DNA of 64,000 bases, taken from assembly GCA_035544875.1 (NCBI GenBank), contig DASZZP010000081.1, forward strand, positions 62,001 through 126,000. Reading direction: 5' to 3'. This document shows positions 27,418-34,963 of the stretch, piece after piece (positions within the stretch are counted from its first letter, which is position 1; every line of letters starts with the position of its first letter). The notes beneath the pieces are model-generated. The model made no database searches, was not told where the DNA came from, and saw nothing but the letters and a program-made list of their open reading frames with translations. The stretch comes from JASLEW01 sp035544875. GTDB lineage: Bacteria > Acidobacteriota > Thermoanaerobaculia > Multivoradales > UBA5704. Both the position numbers and the translations under genes were made by a program.

Positions 27418-28176
27418 GTGACCTCGGAGCAGGTTTTCATCGGCATCCCGATCCTCAATCGCGCCGACCTGCTCGAGCGCTGCCTCGACCAGATCGATCA
27501 TCCGGCGCACGTGCTGGTGGTCAACAACAACTCGGTGCATCCGGGGTTCAACGGCCGCCTGCACCGGCTTGCCCGGCAGCGCGGCTTCGAGCTCAGCGAC
27601 CAGCCGCGCAACCTGGGGGTCGCGGCATCGTGGAACCTGATCGTGAGGACCGCCCTGGAGCGCGGCTTCGACCTCGTCTTCATCGGGTCGAACGACACCC
27701 TGCTCTACCCGGGTTCGCTGGCCGCGGTGCTGGCGCTCGACAAGCAGCAGGACGAGGTCGTCTGGCACATCCAGGGCTGGAATTTCTTCGCCGTCCACCG
27801 CCGCGCCGTCGACCTCGTCGGCTGGTTCGACGAGAACTTCTACCCCGCCTACAAGGAGGACCAGGACTACTCGTACCGCTGCTTGCTGGCCGGGGTCAAG
27901 CGGATCGGGGTGCGCGGCACGGGAGCCGATCACCTTGGTTCGCAGACCATCCGCAGCGACGCCGGCTACTCTGCCTGCAACCGGGACACCCATCTGCGCC
28001 TGAACACCGCCTACTACTGCGCGAAGTGGGGTGGCGACAGCGGCCAGGAATGCTACGCCACTCCCTTCGGGTATCCCGACCGCGATTGGCGCTGGTGGCC
28101 GGACCCCGGACCCTCGATTGCGGAGCGTGATTGGGACCGCGACCGACGCCCCGCTGCATGGCGGCATGGGGACTGA
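27418..28176 (+). CDS. Glycosyltransferase family 2 protein
   Basis: A protein of 252 residues. GTG 27418 is preferred, with AGAGAGG a few bases upstream; an in-frame TTG at 27394 would add eight residues. The GT-A elements are VFIGIPILNRADLLERCLDQ, HVLVVNNNSVHPGF, a RNLGVAASWNLIV block, VFIGSNDTLLYP in the position of the DxD loop, and AYKEDQDYSYRCLLAGVKRIG, the usual ED acid/base region. The C-terminus (from about 215) is Trp/Asp/Arg-rich. The short size is near the minimum of the family. It stands between two beta-propeller genes on the other strand. Confidence 0.85.
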   Translation: MTSEQVFIGIPILNRADLLERCLDQIDHPAHVLVVNNNSVHPGFNGRLHRLARQRGFELSDQPRNLGVAASWNLIVRTALERGFDLVFIGSNDTLLYPGSLAAVLALDKQQDEVVWHIQGWNFFAVHRRAVDLVGWFDENFYPAYKEDQDYSYRCLLAGVKRIGVRGTGADHLGSQTIRSDAGYSACNRDTHLRLNTAYYCAKWGGDSGQECYATPFGYPDRDWRWWPDPGPSIAERDWDRDRRPAAWRHGD

Positions 28177-28239
28177 GGCTCGGCCGCAAGTCGGCTCGAG
28201 GGGTCGAAGTAAAGAATCGCGAGGGTAGAGGAGCTACGA

Positions 28240-28440
28240 TCACTCGACTCTCCGCCCGGCCTTGTAGTCATAGCCCGGCGCGAGCTCGATCTTGCCGACC
28301 AGGTTGAGGAGGCTCCTCCGCTTCTTGACCGCGATGTAGACCCGTAGGGCTTCGTGAACCAGATCCTTCTTGGTCTTGATGCCACTCAGCCGAGCCGCCT
28401 CCGCCACCAGCCCGTCATCCAGTACGATACTGGTCCGCAT
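28240..28440 (-). CDS. VapB-type antitoxin, without a toxin partner nearby
   Basis: A protein of 66 residues from ATG 28440, chosen because GGGAGGAAGG lies just upstream; an in-frame ATG at 28455 is possible. The sequence begins MRTSIVLDDGLVAEAARLSG and has the ribbon-helix-helix fold of VapB antitoxins (KTKKDLVHEALRVYI), followed by a C-terminal stretch that normally blocks the PIN-domain toxin. No VapC gene follows on this strand: the next gene on this side is a glycosyltransferase on the other strand. It may be a solitary regulator or a remnant. Confidence 0.85.
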   Translation of the reverse strand: MRTSIVLDDGLVAEAARLSGIKTKKDLVHEALRVYIAVKKRRSLLNLVGKIELAPGYDYKAGRRVE

Positions 28441-28491
28441 AGACCTTCCTCCCATCGTTCATACACTAGCAAGGTATACGGCCGTACAGGC

Positions 28492-29559
28492 CTAGACCTG
28501 TGAGGAGCCTGTCGGCGCGACCTGCTCCGGCGCGCGGGCGATGCAGTAGATGGCCAGGCCCGGATCGTCGGGCGGTGCGGCGGCGCTCTCCCAGCGCAGC
28601 GGCGGCGTCCGCACTCCCTGGCGCATGTCGACCAGGAAAAGGGTCAGCATCGACTGCCCGACCAGGAACAGCTCCCCGCCCAGGTGGGCGGCGCCGCGCA
28701 GCCAGCCGTGCCGGGAGGCGACCGGGTTGCCGGTCGTGGTGCCGAGCGGCACGCTGCAGTCGACCGAGCAGAGCGTGCGGCCGCTGCGCGCGCAGAGCTT
28801 GAGGAAACGCCCGCGCTCGGTCCAGCCGAGATAGTGACAGTCGCCGAGGAAAAGGCCGTCATGGATGCGGCCGACGATCGGGCGCAGCTCCGGCCGGCCG
28901 GCGAGATGGAACTCGCGCCGCGTCACGTTCCAGAACTTCGACACGCCGTCGCCGAACTCCAGGTCGGGCAGGCTGACGATCATGTCGCCGCCGGCCGTGA
29001 AGGCGACCTGGTTGACATGGAAGCGGTCGCGGTAGCGGCTCGGCAGCCGGAAATCGTCGCCCTGCCGCCGTCGCTGGCGGTGGTGGTCGGCGAGAAAGGG
29101 ATCGAGCTCAGGCTCCGCCCCCGCCCACCACTCGAAGACCTGCTCGAGATTGCGGTCGAGGCCGACCACGCTGTCGGAGGCTGTGGCGGTGACGTAGAGC
29201 ACGCCCGCGTGCTCGGTCAGGGTGTGGATGTCGCCGAAGAGCGGCGCCGAGTAGACCGTCTGGATGCGGGCGAGGTCGCGGTCGAATAGGAAGAGCTGGG
29301 TCGAGTTGCAGACTGCCACGCCGCCGGCGAACGGGGCGATGCCGCGCACCGACCGCCGCCCCGGCCGGTGGGGGGAGGGCGGCACGTCGACCTCGCCAAG
29401 GAGGGCGAAGCTCTGTGCGCCGGTGTCGAGCTCGCCGACCAGCAGCGAGCCGCTCACCTCTTCGCCCTGGGCGCCCGCGCGGCGGCCGCTGCGCAGCGAG
29501 GTGCTGAGCAGCACTCGCTGGCTGGAAGGCCCCTCGGATCTCGGCCGGCTGTCGATCAC
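28492..29559 (-). CDS. Beta-propeller-like protein, paralog of the 26.1 kb gene
   Basis: About 355 residues, taking GTG 29559 as the start (VIDSRPRSEGPSSQ); the true start is uncertain since no clear ribosome binding site is seen and the frame is open further upstream. Blades are visible as IAPFAGGVAVCNSTQLFLFD, GDIHTLTEHAGVLYVTATA, a SVVGLDRNLEQVFEWW unit, FHVNQVAFTAGGDMIVSL and GWLRGAAHLGGELFLVGQS. The pattern resembles TIGR03032/DUF4915-type proteins. No catalytic motif is evident. It diverges from the SCO gene, with 135 bases between the two. Confidence 0.65.
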   Translation of the reverse strand: MIDSRPRSEGPSSQRVLLSTSLRSGRRAGAQGEEVSGSLLVGELDTGAQSFALLGEVDVPPSPHRPGRRSVRGIAPFAGGVAVCNSTQLFLFDRDLARIQTVYSAPLFGDIHTLTEHAGVLYVTATASDSVVGLDRNLEQVFEWWAGAEPELDPFLADHHRQRRRQGDDFRLPSRYRDRFHVNQVAFTAGGDMIVSLPDLEFGDGVSKFWNVTRREFHLAGRPELRPIVGRIHDGLFLGDCHYLGWTERGRFLKLCARSGRTLCSVDCSVPLGTTTGNPVASRHGWLRGAAHLGGELFLVGQSMLTLFLVDMRQGVRTPPLRWESAAAPPDDPGLAIYCIARAPEQVAPTGSSQV

Positions 29560-29694
29560 TTTGGCGCTCGCGGACCGGGTGCAGCCTGGTGCCGCCCGGC
29601 ACCCGTTATGGTAAAAGTAGAGAGCTTGCAAAAACACCTCGCTTCGCGATCGTGCCGCAGCGCGGGGCCGATTGCCGGAGGTCGCCGTCACGTG

Positions 29695-31107
29695 ATGCAA
29701 AGGGGTCTTCGGCCGGAGTGGCTGGGCCGCAGCCGGTTGTTTGGCCGGCTGGGCGCGGCCGCCCTGTTGGGCCTGGCCGTTGGCGGCATCTTCGACCAAT
29801 CGCTTGCCTCTCCGCTTGCGGCGCCAGGCGGAGGCGGCGCGCGCGCCGCCTCCGGGGAGAGTGCGGTGGTGGTCTCCGGGTCGCTGCGCGTGCCGGACGT
29901 CACTGTGGTCGATCAGGACGGCCGGCAGGTGCGCTTCTGGAGCGACCTGATGGCAGGCAAGGTGGTGGCGGTGAGCTTCATCTTTACCACCTGCACCACG
30001 ATCTGCCCGCCGATCGGCGCCAACTTCGGCCGGCTCGCGAAGCTGCTCGACGGGCGGCTCGGGCGTGGGGTGAGCCTGATCTCGGTCAGCGTCGACCCCT
30101 TGACCGACACGCCGCAGAGGCTCAAGGCCTGGGCGCGCCAGTTCGGAGGCGGGCCGGGGTGGACGCTGGTCACCGGGAACAAGAGCGAGATAGATCGGTT
30201 GCTCAAGGCGCTGCAGGCCTACACGCCCAACTACGCCGACCACTCTCCCCTCATTCTGGTCGGCAACGCCGCGAACGGAGTCTGGCAGCGCACCTCGGGA
30301 TTGGCGGCGCCGGCCGAGATCGCGAAGCTGATCGATCAGCTCATCTCCGCCCCCTCCGCCCCTTCATCCAGGTCGGGGCCCGTGGCGGCACCGAGGCCCC
30401 GGCCCGCGCCCCCCACGTCCGGTGCCGGCGTGGCGCCGACCTCCCCCAGCGCCTCCGTCAGGGTCGCCCTGGCCGCCGGGCCGCCAGATTCTTGGGCGCC
30501 GGTGATGCCGGCTCTGCGCGCAATGCTCGCAGTGCGGGCGGCTCCCGCGCCGCCGCCTTCCGGGTCCGGGCCGGGGCGGCTGGCATCGCCTCCGGAGCAC
30601 GGCACCGGCGCCGAGCCTTCCCCTGCCCACCACTACTTCACCGACGTGGTGCTGGTCGACCAGGACGGCGTCGAGCGGCGGCTCTACAGCGACCTGCTGC
30701 GCGGCAAGACGGTGGTCGTCGAATCGTTCTTCACCACCTGCACCGGCGCCTGCCCGGTGCTGACCGGCAAGCTCGCGGCGATGCAGGACTGGCTGGGCGA
30801 GCGCCTGGGCCGCGAGGTCCATCTGCTCTCGCTGTCGGTCGATCCCGAGACTGACACGCCGGTCCGGCTCAAGCAGTATGCCGAACGGCTGAAGGCGAAG
30901 GCGGGCTGGTACTTCCTGACCGGGAAGAAAGACAACGTCAACGTGGCGCTCGCGAAGCTCGGGCTGGCCGCCGCGGCGAAGCAGGACCACTCCAACCTGC
31001 TGATCCTCGGCAACGAGGCGACGGGGCTGTGGAAGAAGCTCTTCGGCCTGGCCCCGACCGAGGAGCTGATCCGTTCTCTCGACGGGGTGCTCCACGACCG
31101 CGGCTAG
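29695..31107 (+). CDS. Tandem SCO1/SenC copper chaperone, two domains in one chain
   Basis: A protein of 470 residues (ATG 29695; GTG 29692 directly before is an alternative). GGAGG lies upstream. After a signal peptide or anchor (about residues 14-35) come two thioredoxin-like SCO domains. The first has the copper motif C100-x3-C104 (TTCTTICPPIG) with a later His in NYADHSPLILV. The second has C349-x3-C353 (TTCTGACPVLTG) with His in AKQDHSNLLIL. Both share VSVDPLTDTP / LSVDPETDTP. A Pro/Ala-rich linker of about 100 residues joins them. SCO proteins normally have one domain and deliver copper to cytochrome oxidase; two complete sites suggest paired delivery or redox transfer, perhaps to a copper oxidase such as the one at 12.7 kb. 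Confidence 0.9.
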   Translation: MQRGLRPEWLGRSRLFGRLGAAALLGLAVGGIFDQSLASPLAAPGGGGARAASGESAVVVSGSLRVPDVTVVDQDGRQVRFWSDLMAGKVVAVSFIFTTCTTICPPIGANFGRLAKLLDGRLGRGVSLISVSVDPLTDTPQRLKAWARQFGGGPGWTLVTGNKSEIDRLLKALQAYTPNYADHSPLILVGNAANGVWQRTSGLAAPAEIAKLIDQLISAPSAPSSRSGPVAAPRPRPAPPTSGAGVAPTSPSASVRVALAAGPPDSWAPVMPALRAMLAVRAAPAPPPSGSGPGRLASPPEHGTGAEPSPAHHYFTDVVLVDQDGVERRLYSDLLRGKTVVVESFFTTCTGACPVLTGKLAAMQDWLGERLGREVHLLSLSVDPETDTPVRLKQYAERLKAKAGWYFLTGKKDNVNVALAKLGLAAAAKQDHSNLLILGNEATGLWKKLFGLAPTEELIRSLDGVLHDRG

Positions 31108-31159
31108 GTCCCCTCGATCGCCGGCCGTCTCGGATACCGCCGCCGGCACCGCTCTTGCG

Positions 31160-33172
31160 GTGGCCGGCGCCCTGCTCGTGCTGGCCGCGTCAGCCGCTCT
31201 GTTGCCAAGGACTGCGCTAGGCGCGGCCGGCGCCACGGCGAGCGCGGAGGCGAGCGGCACAGGGCAGGCGCCGACGCTGCGCCCGGCGGCCCTGGTGGGC
31301 TCATCGGCGGCCCCGGCACTGCCGGCGACCGCCGACGAGGAGCTGGGAAGGCGGATCTACCGCACCGGCCGCGGCGATGGGGGACGGGAGATCGGCGTCG
31401 TGCTGGGGGCGGAAGGTCCGGATGCCGGCGAGCTCGGCGCGGCCACGCTGCCGTGCGTCAACTGTCATGGTCACGACGGACGCGGCAGGCCGGAGGGAGG
31501 AGTCGTGCCCTCGGACATCGTCTGGGAGGCGCTCACCAAGCCCTACGGCGTCCAGCATTCCGGCGGCCGCCGCCACCCTCCGTACACCGAGCGGCTGCTC
31601 AAGCGTGCCGTCACCCTGGGACTGGACGCGGCCGGCAATCCGCTCGCGCCGGCCATGCCGCGCTACCGCCTGAGCCAGACCGAAGCCGGCGCGCTCGTCG
31701 GCTACCTCAAGCGGCTCGGACACGAGCCGGATCCCGGAGTCGGTCTCTCCGCGCTGCGCCTGGGCGTGGTCCTGCCGCCGGCGGGCAGCCCCCAGGGCGA
31801 GGAGATCCGCCGCATCCTCGACGCTTTCGTGCGCCAGGTCGATGGGCGCGGCGGCGTTTACGGGCGCCGCCTGGAGCTGCTCTACCGCCAGCTGCCTGCG
31901 GCGCCCGCGGAGAGGCGCGCGGCAGTGGCGGGTTTTCTCGACGACCAGGATCTCTTCGCCCTGGTCGCTTCCGATCTCACCGGAGCCGAAGAGGAGATCG
32001 CAGAGCTGGCGCGACAGAGGGAGCTGCCGGTGATTGGCCCGCTCAGCGCGCGCCCGCCGGCGAGCTGGCCGCTCAACCGCTACCTCTTCTACCTCCAGCC
32101 GGGCCTCGCCGAACAGGCGCAGGCTCTGGTCGAGGCCGCCGCCGCCGGCGCCCGCAACGAGTCGTCCCCGCCGCACGCGCCTCCGGGTCTCGCGGCTGAA
32201 CGGCCGCAGCCGGCGCGGCCAATCGAGCCGGCGCGGGCAGCGCCCCTGGCGCGGCCAGCGCGGCTAGCGCGGCTAGCGCGGCTAGCGATCATCGCTCCCG
32301 ATAACGGTGGGCCCGAGCTCGAGGCAGTGGTCCGGGCAGCGCGCGACCGCTGCAGGCGCCTGGACGAGGAAGGCCGCGCCGAGGGGAGCGAGGGCGCCGC
32401 CGCCTGCTGGTGGCCGGCCGGCGGCGGCACCAGTCGCCGCAGCTGCGGCAACGAGTTGCCGCAGAGCGGCGGCTGGGCTGAACCGGGCTCTGCGGGTGCC
32501 CCAGCCGCCCCGGGTCCTGCGGGCGCACCCGCCGCCCCGGGACCTGCTAGCGCTGCTGCTCTGACGCCCGCCGCAGCCGCCGCAGGCGCCGGCGGCGCCG
32601 GCGGGAGCCAGGCCGAGGCGCTCGAGGCGGCGCGCCGCGGCGGTGTGGAGGCGATCGTGCTGCTCGGGACCGAGCCCGAAGTCCGGGCGCTGCTGCGCAG
32701 GGCGGGTGCGGCCGGCTGGTTTCCACGGGCGTTCGTGCTGGGCGCTCTGGCGGGTGGGGCGGCGCTCGATGCTCCGGCCGGCTTCTCGGGCCGGCTCTAC
32801 GTGGCCGCCCCGGCCCTCCCTGCCAACTTCAGCGCCGCCGGGCAAGCCGCGGTCCGCCGCCTGGCTCCCGGCTTCGCCCCTCTCGCGGCAGCGGACGGCG
32901 CGGACGTAGCCGCCGGTCCGGGCCCCACCGCGGTCACCGCGCTCGCCGCGGCGGCGACGCTCGCCGAAGCGCTCACCCGCTGCGGCCGCGAGCTGAGCCG
33001 CGAGCGCCTGGTGGCGGCCCTCGAGAGCCTCTCCGGCTACGAGACCGGCCTGCTGCCGCCGCTCACATTTGCGCCCGGCCGGCGGATCGGCGCGCCGGGG
33101 GCCTACGTCGTGCCGATCGATCTCCAACACGGCGCTTTGGCTCCGGACGCGGTCTGGGTCGCGGTGCGCTGA
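31160..33172 (+). CDS. Cytochrome c domain fused to a type 1 periplasmic binding protein
   Basis: A protein of 670 residues. The start is taken as GTG 31160, but its signal peptide then lacks a basic N-region, so the start is doubtful. A c-type heme site C99-x2-C102-H103 (LPCVNCHGHDGRG) lies in a mono-heme cytochrome domain. From about residue 193 the chain becomes a branched-chain-amino-acid-type binding protein: LRLGVVLPPAGSPQGEEIRR, VDGRGGVYGRRLELLYR, a SDLTGAEEEIAELARQRE block and LPVIGPLS. A Pro/Ala-rich, partly tandem-repeat insertion (about 335-490) splits it. Homologs of this fold bind amino acids or, in cytochrome fusions, may sense or carry redox ligands. It follows the tandem SCO gene after 52 bases and is probably co-transcribed with it. 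Confidence 0.8.
   Translation: MAGALLVLAASAALLPRTALGAAGATASAEASGTGQAPTLRPAALVGSSAAPALPATADEELGRRIYRTGRGDGGREIGVVLGAEGPDAGELGAATLPCVNCHGHDGRGRPEGGVVPSDIVWEALTKPYGVQHSGGRRHPPYTERLLKRAVTLGLDAAGNPLAPAMPRYRLSQTEAGALVGYLKRLGHEPDPGVGLSALRLGVVLPPAGSPQGEEIRRILDAFVRQVDGRGGVYGRRLELLYRQLPAAPAERRAAVAGFLDDQDLFALVASDLTGAEEEIAELARQRELPVIGPLSARPPASWPLNRYLFYLQPGLAEQAQALVEAAAAGARNESSPPHAPPGLAAERPQPARPIEPARAAPLARPARLARLARLAIIAPDNGGPELEAVVRAARDRCRRLDEEGRAEGSEGAAACWWPAGGGTSRRSCGNELPQSGGWAEPGSAGAPAAPGPAGAPAAPGPASAAALTPAAAAAGAGGAGGSQAEALEAARRGGVEAIVLLGTEPEVRALLRRAGAAGWFPRAFVLGALAGGAALDAPAGFSGRLYVAAPALPANFSAAGQAAVRRLAPGFAPLAAADGADVAAGPGPTAVTALAAAATLAEALTRCGRELSRERLVAALESLSGYETGLLPPLTFAPGRRIGAPGAYVVPIDLQHGALAPDAVWVAVR
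32250..32285 (+). repeat. 9-bp tandem repeat inside the cytochrome c / binding-protein gene
   Basis: Four units of a 9-bp motif (CGCGGCTAG, the first with one change) keep the reading frame and encode repeated Ala-Arg-Leu triplets. They lie in the low-complexity insertion of the binding-protein domain. Confidence 0.8.
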
Positions 33173-33183
33173 GCAAGCGGCCG

Positions 33184-34011
33184 ATGCCCGCCGAGCCGCG
33201 CGCCCCGCAGTTGCCAGCCGACGGGCTGGAGGTCGGCGCGGCCTATGACGGCGTCGCCGCCGGCTACGACAGCCTCGTGGTCGAGGACGCCTGGATGCGC
33301 GAGGTGCTCTGGGCGCACTACGCGCGCGCTTTCGCCGCCGCTCACCGCGTCCTCGACGTCGGCTGCGGCACCGGCCTCGACACCCTCTTCCTCGCGGCCC
33401 GCGGCATTCAGGTGACCGGCATCGACGCCTCCGCGGCGATGATCGAGAGGCTGCGCGAGAAGGCGCGGCGGAGCGGCCTCGAGGCGCGGGTCGAGGCGCT
33501 GGTCGAGGACGCGGCGCGCCTCTCCGCCTGGCCGGCCGGCGGCTTCGACGGCATCGTCTCGGGGTTCGCCGGCCTCAACACCGTCGACCTCGGGCGCTTC
33601 GCCGCCGACGCCAGCCGTCTGGTGCGGCCGGGCGGCCGGCTGGTCCTGCACCTGCTGGCCCCGGAAGGTGTGTGGGCGCGCCTGCGGCGGCTCGTGCGCG
33701 GCGACTGGCGGGGCGGTGCCACGGCGCACGAGCCGCGGTCCCGCGAGCGGACGGTGACGATCGGCGGCCGCCCGATCCGTCACGCGCTCCTGCCCGCCGC
33801 AGAGACCTACCGCCGCTGCTTCGCCGCTCACTTCTCCCTGCTCGACGCCTACGGCCAAGGCTTCCTCTGGCCCCGCCGCTCCGGCCGCCGTCTGCCGCTC
33901 CGCCTGCGGCGGGCCCTGGGCCGCCTGGAGGCACGGCTCGGCCGCCACCGCCCGTTCCTCGACTGGGGGCGCTTCTTCGTGCTCGACCTCGAGCGCCGCC
34001 CTTCCGACTGA
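33184..34011 (+). CDS. Class I SAM-dependent methyltransferase
   Basis: A protein of 275 residues from ATG 33184. The SAM-binding motif I is VLDVGCGTGLDTLFLAARG (about residues 57-75), followed by a VTGIDASAAMIERL acidic-loop region and VSGFAGLNTVDLGRF. The last 100 residues are basic and include a hydrophobic LHLLAPEGVWARLRRLVRG segment and an Arg-rich tail. It resembles methyltransferases beside radical SAM genes; the substrate is unknown. Only 11 bases separate it from the binding-protein gene, but its companions on the other side look functionally closer. Confidence 0.9.
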   Translation: MPAEPRAPQLPADGLEVGAAYDGVAAGYDSLVVEDAWMREVLWAHYARAFAAAHRVLDVGCGTGLDTLFLAARGIQVTGIDASAAMIERLREKARRSGLEARVEALVEDAARLSAWPAGGFDGIVSGFAGLNTVDLGRFAADASRLVRPGGRLVLHLLAPEGVWARLRRLVRGDWRGGATAHEPRSRERTVTIGGRPIRHALLPAAETYRRCFAAHFSLLDAYGQGFLWPRRSGRRLPLRLRRALGRLEARLGRHRPFLDWGRFFVLDLERRPSD

Positions 34012-34157
34012 CCGCCGGCTGGCCGCGGCGGCGGGTCGCCGCGGCCGCCAGAGCCGCGCGCCCACGGCGCCTCGGAGTCGGCGCAGTTGCTCGGGGATAC
34101 GTGGTGTAGTACGTTAGCGCAACATCGAAGCATCGAAGATCGAGAGCGCGCGAGCCG

Positions 34158-34925
34158 ATGAACGCATTGACCAGGCTGCTGACCGCGGTCGCCAACGCCA
34201 GCCGGCGCCCGGCGCTGCGCCGTCGCCTCGGCCGGATGGTGGTCGAAGAGATCGAGGGGGTGTCGCTGGTGGTCCTGCCGCAGGTGTTCAATCCGCGCGT
34301 CTTCCGCAGCGGCACCCTGCTGGCGCGCACCGTGGCCGCGCTGGAGCGGCCGCCCGCGAGCGCCGCGCGGGCGCTCGACCTGGGGACCGGGTCGGGAGTC
34401 GGCGCGATCTTCGCGGCGCGGCGCGGCTATCGCGTGGTGGCGGTGGACGTCAATCCACACGCCGTGCGCTGCGCCCGCGCCAATGCCCTGCTGCAGGGCC
34501 TGGAGGAGCGCATCGAAGTCCGCCAGGGCGATCTGTTTGCGCCGGTGGCCGGCGAGCGCTTCGACCTCGTGCTGTTCAATCCGCCGTTTTTCCGCGGCGC
34601 TCCGGGCGACGACCTCGATGCCGCCTGGCGCAGCCCCGACGCCATCGAGCGCTTCGTCGCCGGCCTGCCGGCCGTGCTGGCGCCGGGCGGCCGGGGTCTG
34701 GTGCTGCTGTCGACCGACGGCGGCGCAGACCGCCGCTTGCTGGCACGAACGGGCTCGGGCGCCGGGCTGCTCGTCGAGCCGCTTCTCTCCCGCGACCTCG
34801 GCAACGAGGTGCTCACCGTCTTTGCGGCACGGTTGGAGCCGGACGCGCCGCCGGCCGCCGCCGAGCGCCCTCCACGCCCTGCGAGCGTCGCCGCCCTGCC
34901 GCAGGCGGCGCCGCGGCCCGGCTGA
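34158..34925 (+). CDS. HemK/PrmC-like methyltransferase
   Basis: A protein of 255 residues from ATG 34158. Motif I is ALDLGTGSGVGAIFAARRG, with VAVDVNPHAVRCARANALLQG next, and the catalytic FDLVLFNPPFFRG has the NPP[FY] signature of enzymes that methylate an amide or amine nitrogen, such as the release-factor glutamine or an exocyclic base amine. The N-terminal part lacks the PrmC helical domain and instead starts with a basic RLLTAVANASRRPALRRRLG segment. Another small-molecule N-methyltransferase is equally possible. A 38-base purine-rich spacer leads to the radical SAM gene. Confidence 0.8.
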   Translation: MNALTRLLTAVANASRRPALRRRLGRMVVEEIEGVSLVVLPQVFNPRVFRSGTLLARTVAALERPPASAARALDLGTGSGVGAIFAARRGYRVVAVDVNPHAVRCARANALLQGLEERIEVRQGDLFAPVAGERFDLVLFNPPFFRGAPGDDLDAAWRSPDAIERFVAGLPAVLAPGGRGLVLLSTDGGADRRLLARTGSGAGLLVEPLLSRDLGNEVLTVFAARLEPDAPPAAAERPPRPASVAALPQAAPRPG

Positions 34926-34963
34926 AAAGACCGAGAAGAACGAAAAGACCGAGAAGACCGACC

